Positions 1 through 5,446 of a DNA stretch of 5,854 nt are shown here, in pieces; position 1 is the stretch's first letter; each line of letters starts with the position of its first letter. Origin of the DNA: Arcobacter sp. (GTDB lineage Bacteria; Campylobacterota; Campylobacteria; Campylobacterales; Arcobacteraceae); contig JADGEG010000111.1 of NCBI GenBank assembly GCA_016744485.1, forward strand, positions 823 to 6,676. The letters run 5' to 3'. The position numbers and the translations under genes were made by a program. The notes under the pieces were generated by a model that was given only the letters and a program-made list of their open reading frames with translations, had not been told where the DNA came from and searched no databases.

Positions 1-78
1 TAAATATTTTAGAACATAAATAAAAGTTAATTTCTTATATAGTAAATAGCTATGAAAAATGACTAGATACAAGAAATA
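1..78. other. AT-rich non-coding stretch downstream of rhlE
   Basis: The 78 bases after the rhlE stop codon contain no supportable gene and no G/C-rich hairpin with a T-run on the minus strand. The only small structure seen is the 8-base palindrome ATAGCTAT at 46-53. How rhlE transcription ends is not evident. Confidence 0.5.
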
Positions 79-1371
79 TTAAGTAAATGAATTATTAGTA
101 GAATAATTTCTTTTATTTTTTTTATCACCATTAGCTTTTGAAGTCTTAGAATTATTATTGCTATTACTTGAAGGGTTTTTTGAACCTTTATTTCCACCAC
201 GACCTTTTTGTTTTTTAGGTTCGACTTTAATGCTAGGATCAACTTCATAACCAGCTATATGAATATGTTCAATCTCTTTTTTTAATAATTTTTCTATATC
301 AGTTAAATACTCTTTTTCATCAATACAAACTAATGATATAGCATGTCCTTCTTTACCTGCTCGTCCAGTTCTTCCTATTCTATGTACATAATCTTCAGGT
401 ATATTTGGTAATTCATAATTAATTACATAAGGTAAAGAAATGATATCTATGCCCCGAGCTGCAATATCAGTAGCTACTAAAACTCTAATATCACCATTTT
501 TAAAATCAGCCAAGGCTTTTGTTCTAGCACCTTGTGATTTGTTTCCATGAATCGCTGCACTTTTAAGACCGTCATAATCAAGTAATTTACTAAGTTTATT
601 TGCACCATGTTTAGTTCTTGTAAATACTAGAACTTGTTTCATATTTTGCTCGTTTATAATATGGGTTATTAAGTTCTTTTTATCTTTTTTATTTACTTTA
701 TGAATGATATGTTTAACTTTATGATTACTTACATTTGCTTTTGCAACTTCTACTAATGTAGGGTTATTTAATAATTTTGCTGCTAATTCTTTAATACTTT
801 TAGAAAATGTTGCTGAAAATAATAAGTTTTGTTTTTTAGCAGGAAGCATCGCTAGTACTTTTTTAATATCGTGTACAAATCCCATATCAAGCATCCTATC
901 TGCTTCATCAAGTACAAAAAATTCAACACAGCTTAAATCTAAAGCTTTTTGATTTACTAAATCTAACATTCTTCCAGGAGTTGCTACAAGTATATCAACA
1001 CCTTTTTTGATTGCTGCTTTTTGAGGGTTTATTCCAACTCCACCAAATACAACTGCACTTGTCAGCTTTGTATATTTAGAATAAGTTACAACATTTGTGT
1101 GTACTTGTGCTGCTAATTCTCTTGTAGGTGTTAAAATCAAAGCTTTTACTTGTAGCTTTGCTACTTTTTTATTATTTTGGCTTAGTAGCTCTAACATTGG
1201 AAGTGTAAAAGCTGCTGTTTTACCTGTTCCAGTTTGAGCTGCAGCTAACACATCTTTTTTTTTCAAGATAAGTGGTATTGCTTTTTCTTGAATTGGTGAC
1301 GGAGTTTTATATCCTTGATTGTTGATTGCTTTTAATAGAGGTTTACTAAGACCTAGTTTTTCAAATGACAT
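79..1371 (-). CDS. rhlE: RhlE-type DEAD-box ATP-dependent RNA helicase
   Basis: A 430-residue cytoplasmic ATP-dependent RNA helicase of the DEAD-box (SF2) family, which unwinds short RNA duplexes during ribosome assembly or RNA decay. All core motifs are visible in order: Q motif (Phe3 and GYKTPSPIQ at 20-28), motif I AQTGTGKT (45-52), Ia PTRELAAQ (82-89), GG (110-111), Ib TPGR (131-134), II DEAD (155-158), III SAT (186-188), IV VFTRTK (249-254), V ATDIAARGID (300-309) and VI HRIGRTGRAG (330-339). The N-terminus (MSFEKLGLS) closely resembles E. coli RhlE as remembered. After about residue 383 comes a low-complexity Lys/Asn/Ser/Gly tail, typical of RhlE proteins and probably RNA-binding. No DbpA- or CsdA-type C-terminal domain is seen. 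The ATG start is supported by AAGGG on the minus strand (1377-1381), five bases upstream. The gene lies 126 bases downstream of mnmG on the same strand. Family is certain; the RhlE subgroup is likely. Confidence 0.95.
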   Translation of the reverse strand: MSFEKLGLSKPLLKAINNQGYKTPSPIQEKAIPLILKKKDVLAAAQTGTGKTAAFTLPMLELLSQNNKKVAKLQVKALILTPTRELAAQVHTNVVTYSKYTKLTSAVVFGGVGINPQKAAIKKGVDILVATPGRMLDLVNQKALDLSCVEFFVLDEADRMLDMGFVHDIKKVLAMLPAKKQNLLFSATFSKSIKELAAKLLNNPTLVEVAKANVSNHKVKHIIHKVNKKDKKNLITHIINEQNMKQVLVFTRTKHGANKLSKLLDYDGLKSAAIHGNKSQGARTKALADFKNGDIRVLVATDIAARGIDIISLPYVINYELPNIPEDYVHRIGRTGRAGKEGHAISLVCIDEKEYLTDIEKLLKKEIEHIHIAGYEVDPSIKVEPKKQKGRGGNKGSKNPSSNSNNNSKTSKANGDKKNKRNYSTNNSFT

Positions 1372-1393
1372 TTTAGCCCTTAATTTTTTTGGA

Positions 1394-1402
1394 AGTATAG
1401 CA
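1394..1402 (-). promoter_or_regulatory. Putative rhlE promoter, extended -10 (TGCTATACT)
   Basis: Reading the minus strand, TGC followed by TATACT gives a good extended -10 element. It lies about 22 bases upstream of the rhlE start codon, so transcription would begin just before the ribosome binding site and leave a very short leader. No clear -35 hexamer lies 16-18 bases further upstream, as is usual in Campylobacterota. It suggests rhlE can be transcribed independently of mnmG, but read-through from mnmG is not excluded. Confidence 0.45.
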
Positions 1403-1412
1403 TAAGTTTATT

Positions 1413-1431
1413 TAGCAATATTATTTTGCTA
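1413..1431. repeat. Inverted repeat TAGCAA / TTGCTA upstream of rhlE
   Basis: Perfect 6-base arms (1413-1418 and 1426-1431) flank a 7-base AT-only spacer. The repeat sits just upstream of the putative rhlE -10 element, where a -35 box would normally lie. No T-run follows on either strand, so it is not a convincing terminator. It could be an operator or a chance palindrome in AT-rich DNA. Confidence 0.4.
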
Positions 1432-1432
1432 T

Positions 1433-1464
1433 ATAACCATTGTCACAAGTCTTAAAAATAACCA
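1433..1464. repeat. Pair of 7-base direct repeats (ATAACCA)
   Basis: ATAACCA occurs at 1433-1439 and again at 1458-1464 on the plus strand, 25 bases apart, in the mnmG-rhlE gap and upstream of the rhlE promoter candidate. The spacing is about two and a half helical turns, so the copies would not lie on the same DNA face. Seven-base repeats arise easily by chance; a regulatory role is only a possibility. Confidence 0.25.
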
Positions 1465-1497
1465 GTTTTATGAAAAATAATATGGAGTGCCAAACAA

Positions 1498-3366
1498 TCA
1501 CTTCTTATAATGTAAATTAATATACATATGAAGTATGTCAATTGCAGCAGGGGTTATACCTGAAACTTGACTTGCATTAAATAATGTTGGAGGTCTACAT
1601 TTTTCTAATTTTTCAACTGCTTCATTTGATAAACCAGGAATATCTGTATATATAAAAGTACTAGGTATTTTTAGATTTAACATTTTTTTCATTTTTTCAA
1701 TTTGTTTTTTTTGTTTTTGAACATATCTATAATATTTTGCTTCAATGATAATTTGTTCTTTTATATAAGTATCTAGATCTTGATATTTTGGTACTAAAAC
1801 ATCAAAAGCATTTGTATCAATAGTATTTCTTCCAACTATATCTAAAAGTAAAACTCTATCCTTTATTTTATCTTGTTTGAGTGTTTCTAATAGTTCTAAA
1901 TTTTCTTTTTTTGAAGTAAACCATTCTTCTTTCATAAAATTTATTGCTTCATTAATTAGCATTTCTTTTTTTTGTACATTTTGTATAGTTTTATCATTAA
2001 TAAGACCAAATTTATGACCATATGAACTAAGCCTAATATCAGCACTTTCTTCTCTTAAAAGAAGTCTATACTCAGCTCTTGATGTAAACATCCTGTAAGG
2101 TTCTGTACTTCCTTTTGTAACTAAATCATCTATTAAAACAGCGATATAAGCTTCATCACGTCTTAAAATAAAAGGTTCTTGTTTATCAATAGCTAAACTT
2201 GCATTAATTCCAGCCATTAGTCCTTGAGCTGCTGCTTCTTCATATCCTGTTGTTGCATTTATTTGTCCCGCTAGATAAAGGTTTTTTATTTTTTTTGTCT
2301 CTAAAGTATGTTTTAATTGTGTAGGATCAACATAATCATACTCAATAGCATATCCATATCTTACAATCTTCGCATTTTGTAAACCTTTAATTGATCTAAT
2401 CATAGTTTTTTGAACATCAATTGGCATAGAAGTACTAAGTCCATTTATATAATATTCACTTTTCATCGTAGTTTGTGGTTCTAAAAATAATTGATGCCTA
2501 TCTCTTTCTTTAAATCTACTAATTTTATCTTCAATACTTGGACAGTATCGTGGACCACTACCTTGTATTTGACCTGTAAATAAAGGAGCTCTTGCAAAAT
2601 TTGATGAAATCGTACTATGCGTTCCTAAATTTGTATAAGTTATATAACAAGGATGTTGCTTAGGATTAAATGTTTGTTTATTTGTTCTAAAAGAAAAAGG
2701 TGTTGGAATTTCATCTCCCCCGTGTTCATCCATTTGTGAAAAATCAATAGAGTTACCATCAATTCTTGCAGGAGTACCTGTTTTTAATCTTCCAACAATA
2801 AAGCCTAGTTTTTTTAATTGACTTGAAAGTGTAGTTGAAGGAAGTTCCCAAGCTCTTCCTGCTTCATAAGTTTTTTCACCTATGTGAATCAAACCTTTCA
2901 TAAAAGTTCCAGTTGTTAAAATCACTTTTAAAGAGTTTAATTTTTCACCTAGTTTTGTTTCAATGCCACATACTTCTTGATTATCATTTAAAATAAGTTG
3001 TGATACTTCATCTTGGTAAACTTCTAAATTAACTGTTTCACAGCAAACTTTTCTCATATATTCTTTATATTTATCCATATCAATTTGAGCCCTACTACCT
3101 TGAACAGCTGCACCTTTTGAACCATTTAAAATTCTAAATTGAATACCAGAATAATCTGTACATAAACCCATTTCTCCACCTAAAGCATCAAGTTCACGTA
3201 CTAAATGTCCTTTTGCAAGTCCACCAATGGCAGGATTACACGAAGCTGCTCCTATTTGTTCAACTAACATAGTAATTAAAAGTGTTTTTTTACCCATTCT
3301 AGCACATACTAAAGATGCTTCAATTCCTGCATGCCCTGCTCCTACGACTATAACATCATATTTCAT
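1498..3366 (-). CDS. mnmG: MnmG (GidA), tRNA uridine-34 5-carboxymethylaminomethyl modification enzyme
   Basis: FAD-dependent subunit of the MnmE-MnmG complex. With the GTPase MnmE it installs (carboxymethyl)aminomethyl groups at C5 of the wobble uridine U34 in certain tRNAs, using methylene-tetrahydrofolate; it acts in the cytoplasm. The length, 622 residues, is normal for the family. The N-terminal dinucleotide-binding motif is VGAGHAGIEAS (8-18). ASCNPAIGG (41-49) and GPRYCPSIEDKISRF (271-285, the first GidA signature) carry the two conserved cysteines, Cys43 and Cys275. The second signature, AGQINATTGYEEAAAQG (366-382), has Ala371 where Gly is usual. The C-terminal helical domain, which contacts MnmE and tRNA, shows IPGLSNEAVEKLEKCRPPTL (576-595) and SGITPAAID (602-610). 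The ATG is preceded by AAGGGA (3371-3376 region, minus strand) five bases upstream. It is divergent from ribE, with 66 bases between the starts. mnmE is not in this window. Identification is firm. Confidence 0.97.
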   Translation of the reverse strand: MKYDVIVVGAGHAGIEASLVCARMGKKTLLITMLVEQIGAASCNPAIGGLAKGHLVRELDALGGEMGLCTDYSGIQFRILNGSKGAAVQGSRAQIDMDKYKEYMRKVCCETVNLEVYQDEVSQLILNDNQEVCGIETKLGEKLNSLKVILTTGTFMKGLIHIGEKTYEAGRAWELPSTTLSSQLKKLGFIVGRLKTGTPARIDGNSIDFSQMDEHGGDEIPTPFSFRTNKQTFNPKQHPCYITYTNLGTHSTISSNFARAPLFTGQIQGSGPRYCPSIEDKISRFKERDRHQLFLEPQTTMKSEYYINGLSTSMPIDVQKTMIRSIKGLQNAKIVRYGYAIEYDYVDPTQLKHTLETKKIKNLYLAGQINATTGYEEAAAQGLMAGINASLAIDKQEPFILRRDEAYIAVLIDDLVTKGSTEPYRMFTSRAEYRLLLREESADIRLSSYGHKFGLINDKTIQNVQKKEMLINEAINFMKEEWFTSKKENLELLETLKQDKIKDRVLLLDIVGRNTIDTNAFDVLVPKYQDLDTYIKEQIIIEAKYYRYVQKQKKQIEKMKKMLNLKIPSTFIYTDIPGLSNEAVEKLEKCRPPTLFNASQVSGITPAAIDILHMYINLHYKK

Positions 3367-3378
3367 TTTTTCCCTTAA

Positions 3379-3407
3379 TTAATTTTTAATTACATTTTCG
3401 CTATTAT
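3379..3407 (+). promoter_or_regulatory. ribE: Putative ribE promoter (TTAATT, 17 bases, TATTAT)
   Basis: TTAATT at 3379-3384 and TATTAT at 3402-3407 are separated by 17 bases. Transcription would start around 3413-3415, about 20 bases before the ribE start codon. Both hexamers are imperfect and AT-rich DNA yields such matches often. The position and the need for a promoter in this short gap make it plausible. No FMN riboswitch could fit: the whole gap is 66 bases. Confidence 0.4.
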
Positions 3408-3410
3408 AGC
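3400..3410. repeat. Palindrome GCTAT-T-ATAGC in the mnmG/ribE divergent promoter
   Basis: Perfect 5-base arms around a single central T. It contains the mnmG -10 candidate on the minus strand and the ribE -10 candidate on the plus strand, shifted by one base. The symmetry is directly visible; its role as a two-way promoter core is inferred. Confidence 0.6.
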
Positions 3411-3411
3411 A
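3403..3411 (-). promoter_or_regulatory. mnmG: Putative mnmG promoter, extended -10 (TGCTATAAT)
   Basis: On the minus strand the sequence TGC-TATAAT is a consensus extended -10 element. Initiation would fall near 3396, leaving a leader of about 30 bases that includes the AAGGGA ribosome binding site. There is no good -35 box at the expected distance, where the DNA runs into the start of ribE. The element lies within a palindrome and overlaps a possible ribE -10 box on the other strand. Confidence 0.55.
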
Positions 3412-3422
3412 AGAATTTATAA

Positions 3423-3427
3423 AAGGA
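3423..3427 (+). promoter_or_regulatory. ribE: Ribosome binding site that selects the ribE GTG start
   Basis: AAGGA is followed by five bases (TTCAT) and then GTG at 3433. The nearby ATG at 3431 is only three bases away and opens an out-of-frame reading frame of five codons before a stop. The five-base spacing matches that seen before rhlE and mnmG, which favours GTG. The protein from GTG begins with the family's MFTG. Confidence 0.75.
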
Positions 3428-3432
3428 TTCAT

Positions 3433-4044
3433 GTGTTCACAGGCTTAATTCGTGAAATGGCAGAAGTTTTAAGTTTTAATAAAAATATATTAACACTAAA
3501 AGCAAACTATACACCAAAAATTGGTGATTCAATTGCTATTAATGGAGCTTGTTTAAGTGTAATTAAAATCACCTCTTCTTCTTTTAGTGTTGAAATATCA
3601 CCTGAATCTACGAAAATATTAGCAATGCAAAACTATACAAAAATAGTGCATATTGAACCAGCTATGATGATGGGCGATAGATTTGAGGGACATATTGTTC
3701 AAGGTCATATTGATTGTTTAGGTAAAATTAAAAACATTAGACAAAATGGAAATTCAAGTGATTATATAATTACTTTGCCAAAAGAATTTATGAAATTTAT
3801 TTCTCCTAAAGGTTCTATTAGTATTGATGGTGTTTCTTTAACAATAAATGAAGTTTTCTCTGATTCTTTTAGGTTAACAATAATTCCACTTACTATTAAG
3901 AATACACTTTTAAAAACATATAAAGTTGGTACTTCTGTAAATATAGAAACTGATATGTTTGCTAGATATATTTATAATATTTTTTCTAAAAATAATAAAA
4001 CACTTTGTTGGGATGAGGTTGATAAGATTATGGCTTCTTATTAG
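3433..4044 (+). CDS. ribE: Riboflavin synthase, alpha-subunit type
   Basis: Catalyses the last step of riboflavin synthesis: dismutation of two 6,7-dimethyl-8-ribityllumazine molecules to riboflavin and a pyrimidinedione, in the cytoplasm, as a homotrimer. The 203-residue length fits. The protein is the expected tandem of two similar barrels. The N-terminal barrel (about 1-85) starts with the diagnostic MFTG, including the active-site Phe2, and contains GDSIAINGACLSV (31-43), whose Cys40 matches the conserved cysteine; Ser42 stands where Thr is usual. The C-terminal barrel (about 86-185) has FEGHIVQGHID (84-94), GSISIDGVSLTIN (127-139), IPLTIKNT (151-158) and VNIETDMFARY (169-179). A short helical tail (NIFSKNN...) follows, as in the trimerising family. 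The start is GTG at 3433: only this frame gives MFTG, and AAGGA lies five bases upstream. Other rib genes are not present here. It is followed after 34 bases by a small basic ORF and then recA. In E. coli the same enzyme is called RibC or RibE. Confidence 0.96.
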   Translation: MFTGLIREMAEVLSFNKNILTLKANYTPKIGDSIAINGACLSVIKITSSSFSVEISPESTKILAMQNYTKIVHIEPAMMMGDRFEGHIVQGHIDCLGKIKNIRQNGNSSDYIITLPKEFMKFISPKGSISIDGVSLTINEVFSDSFRLTIIPLTIKNTLLKTYKVGTSVNIETDMFARYIYNIFSKNNKTLCWDEVDKIMASY

Positions 4045-4065
4045 AGTTTATTTAATACAATAAAT

Positions 4066-4070
4066 AAGGA
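4066..4070 (+). promoter_or_regulatory. Ribosome binding site of the 64-residue ORF
   Basis: AAGGA is followed by an eight-base spacer and ATG at 4079. This well-placed site is the main sequence evidence that the short reading frame is translated. Confidence 0.6.
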
Positions 4071-4078
4071 TATTTAAA

Positions 4079-4273
4079 ATGACTAATAATTCAATTCCTC
4101 CAAATATATTAAAGATTCAAAAAAAACTTGCTAGTTTGGAAAAAAATTCGAGATCTTACAAAAAATATACAAAAATACTAGCAAAGCATATAAAAAAATA
4201 TTCTATGAAACAAAGAATAAATTCACATATAAAAACTATTGAATCTATACAAGAATTAGAGAAAAAGGAATAA
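4079..4273 (+). CDS. Small very basic protein of unknown function
   Basis: I do not recognise this 64-residue protein. It has 14 Lys and 2 Arg against 5 Glu and no Asp, a net charge near +11. There is no Cys or Trp and no signal peptide or membrane segment. Prolines occur only at 7-8, so most of the chain (about 9-64) could be helical, with possible heptad-like Ile/Leu spacing (Ile10, Leu11, Ile13, Leu17, Leu20; then Ile33, Leu34, Ile38) and a more acidic C-terminal end (IESIQELEKKE, 54-64). A good ribosome binding site precedes the ATG. It begins 34 bases after ribE with no clear promoter of its own, so it is probably cotranscribed with ribE; recA starts 82 bases after it. Charge and shape would suit binding of RNA, DNA or the ribosome, but this is speculation. 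A chance ORF in A-rich DNA is a minor alternative; the ribosome binding site, strand and tight placement argue against it. Confidence 0.7.
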   Translation: MTNNSIPPNILKIQKKLASLEKNSRSYKKYTKILAKHIKKYSMKQRINSHIKTIESIQELEKKE

Positions 4274-4316
4274 AACATTACAATTTGTAAGAAATTATAA
4301 TATTGAGTTAAAAAAC

Positions 4317-4325
4317 TGCTACTAT
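4317..4325 (+). promoter_or_regulatory. recA: Putative recA promoter, extended -10 (TGCTACTAT)
   Basis: TGC-TACTAT gives an extended -10 element 30 bases before the recA ATG, with initiation expected near 4331-4333 and a leader of about 24 bases. A second candidate, TATAAT at 4296-4301, lies slightly upstream. Neither has a clear -35 box. No palindromic CTGT-N8-ACAG LexA-type operator or Gram-positive GAAC/GTTC SOS box is visible in 4274-4355, in line with the absence of LexA reported for Campylobacterota. Confidence 0.45.
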
Positions 4326-4355
4326 ACACAAAATAAAAAATAATAGGAATTTGAA

Positions 4356-5351
4356 ATGGATGACAATCAGAAAAAATCGTTAGATTTAGCAATTAAACAG
4401 TTAGACAAAGCTTTTGGGAAGGGTACTTTATTAAGACTAGGGGATAAAGAAATTGTACCAATTGAAACTATTTCAACTGGTTCTTTAGGATTAGATTTAG
4501 CTTTAGGTGTAGGAGGGATTCCAAAAGGAAGGGTTATTGAAATTTATGGACCAGAAAGTTCAGGTAAAACAACTCTAACTCTTCATGCAATTGCCCAATG
4601 TCAAAAAGCAGGAGGTGTTTGTGCATTTATCGATGCAGAACATGCACTTGATGTAGTATATGCAAAAAACTTAGGAGTTGATACAGATAACTTACTCGTC
4701 TCTCAACCTGACTTTGGTGAACAAGCCTTAGAAATCCTTGAAACGGTCATAAGATCAGGTGCTGTTAATTTAGTAGTAATTGACTCAGTTGCAGCACTAA
4801 CTCCAAAAATTGAAATTGATGGAGATATGGATGATGTCCAAGTTGGTCTTCAAGCTAGACTTATGAGTAAGGCTTTAAGAAAAATCACTAGTATTTTAAA
4901 TAAAATGAACTGTACGGTTATTTTTATAAATCAAATTAGAATGAAAATAGGAATGACAGGATATGGAAGTCCAGAAACTACAACAGGTGGTAATGCTTTA
5001 AAATTTTATTCTTCTGTTCGACTTGATATTAGAAGAATAGCTACTTTAAAACAAGCAGAAAATCCAATAGGAAATAGAGTAAAAGTTAAAGTAGTCAAAA
5101 ACAAAGTTGCACCTCCTTTTCAAATTGCAGAATTTGATATTATGTTTGGGGAAGGAATTTCTAAAATGGGTGAATTAATAGACTATGGTGTTAAGCTTGA
5201 TATTGTTGATAAAGCAGGTGCTTGGTTTTCATATAATGATAGTAAAATAGGACAAGGAAAAGAAAATTCAAAAGTTTTTTTAAGAGATAATCCCGAAATT
5301 GCACAAGATATTGAAAATAAAATTTTAGAAGCCATGGGTAAAACAAATTAA
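4356..5351 (+). CDS. recA: RecA recombinase
   Basis: ATP-dependent strand-exchange protein for homologous recombination and recombinational repair; it forms filaments on single-stranded DNA in the cytoplasm. Visible landmarks: Walker A GPESSGKTT (65-73), catalytic Glu95 in FIDAEHALD (91-99), Walker B ending in VVIDSVAAL (140-148), loop L1 around 156-164, loop L2 with NQIRMKIG (192-199) and PETTTGGNA (206-214), and the RecA signature ALKFYSSVR (214-222). The C-terminal domain ends at LEAMGKTN. Total length is 331 residues, somewhat shorter than the common 340-355, because the acidic tail is missing. L1 reads DGDMDDVQVG, where Campylobacter RecA, as I remember it, has GDMGDQHVG, so the usual His is Gln162 here. 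The ATG is preceded by AGGA seven bases upstream. It lies 82 bases after the small basic ORF and 124 bases before a response regulator gene. No terminator is evident downstream. Identification is certain. Confidence 0.98.
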   Translation: MDDNQKKSLDLAIKQLDKAFGKGTLLRLGDKEIVPIETISTGSLGLDLALGVGGIPKGRVIEIYGPESSGKTTLTLHAIAQCQKAGGVCAFIDAEHALDVVYAKNLGVDTDNLLVSQPDFGEQALEILETVIRSGAVNLVVIDSVAALTPKIEIDGDMDDVQVGLQARLMSKALRKITSILNKMNCTVIFINQIRMKIGMTGYGSPETTTGGNALKFYSSVRLDIRRIATLKQAENPIGNRVKVKVVKNKVAPPFQIAEFDIMFGEGISKMGELIDYGVKLDIVDKAGAWFSYNDSKIGQGKENSKVFLRDNPEIAQDIENKILEAMGKTN

Positions 5352-5411
5352 CACAGGTACAAATATATTGAGATTAAAATTTTCATATGGAAGTCATGCT
5401 TATAACCTTTA

Positions 5412-5432
5412 AAGATTAACTAAATAAATCTT
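5412..5432. repeat. Inverted repeat AAGATT / AATCTT between recA and the response regulator
   Basis: Perfect 6-base arms are separated by nine AT-rich bases. It has few G/C pairs and no following T-run on the plus strand, so it is weak as a recA terminator. Its position six bases upstream of the extended -10 candidate would also suit an operator, for example for autoregulation by the response regulator. It could be chance. Confidence 0.35.
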
Positions 5433-5437
5433 AAACA

Positions 5438-5446
5438 TGTTATACT
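5438..5446 (+). promoter_or_regulatory. Putative response regulator promoter, extended -10 (TGTTATACT)
   Basis: TGT-TATACT forms an extended -10 element 29 bases before the ATG at 5476, with initiation expected near 5453. A 6-base inverted repeat (AAGATT 5412-5417, AATCTT 5427-5432) lies just upstream, where a -35 box or operator would be. The -10 closely resembles the one before rhlE. It suggests that the regulator starts a transcription unit separate from recA. Confidence 0.5.

Noticed and set aside
63..248. 61-residue minus-strand ORF overlapping the 3' end of rhlE
   Set aside because: It lies in another frame of the low-complexity, AT-rich tail of rhlE, has a biased Lys/Ile/Leu composition and no recognisable domain. 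The helicase frame accounts for this DNA.
3367..3432. FMN riboswitch controlling ribE
   Set aside because: The gap to mnmG is 66 bases, far too short for the roughly 130-base RFN aptamer, and no RFN-like conserved segments are present.
4056..4061. TACAAT as a promoter -10 for the small basic ORF
   Set aside because: Initiation would fall inside or after the ribosome binding site at 4066-4070, so it could not give a normally translated message. Cotranscription with ribE is simpler.
4047..4064. Inverted repeat TTTATT / AATAAA after ribE as a terminator
   Set aside because: The stem is only A-T pairs, six bases long, with no following T-run. It is too weak to terminate, and a downstream gene starts 15 bases later.
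4274..4355. SOS (LexA) operator upstream of recA
   Set aside because: No palindromic SOS box of the E. coli or Bacillus type was found, and LexA is reported absent from Campylobacterota.
4156..4392. 78-residue minus-strand ORF rich in Phe, Ile, Cys and Ser
   Set aside because: It is antisense to the small basic ORF and the start of recA. Its hydrophobic composition is what the complement of Lys-rich coding sequence gives, and no ribosome binding site stands out before its start.
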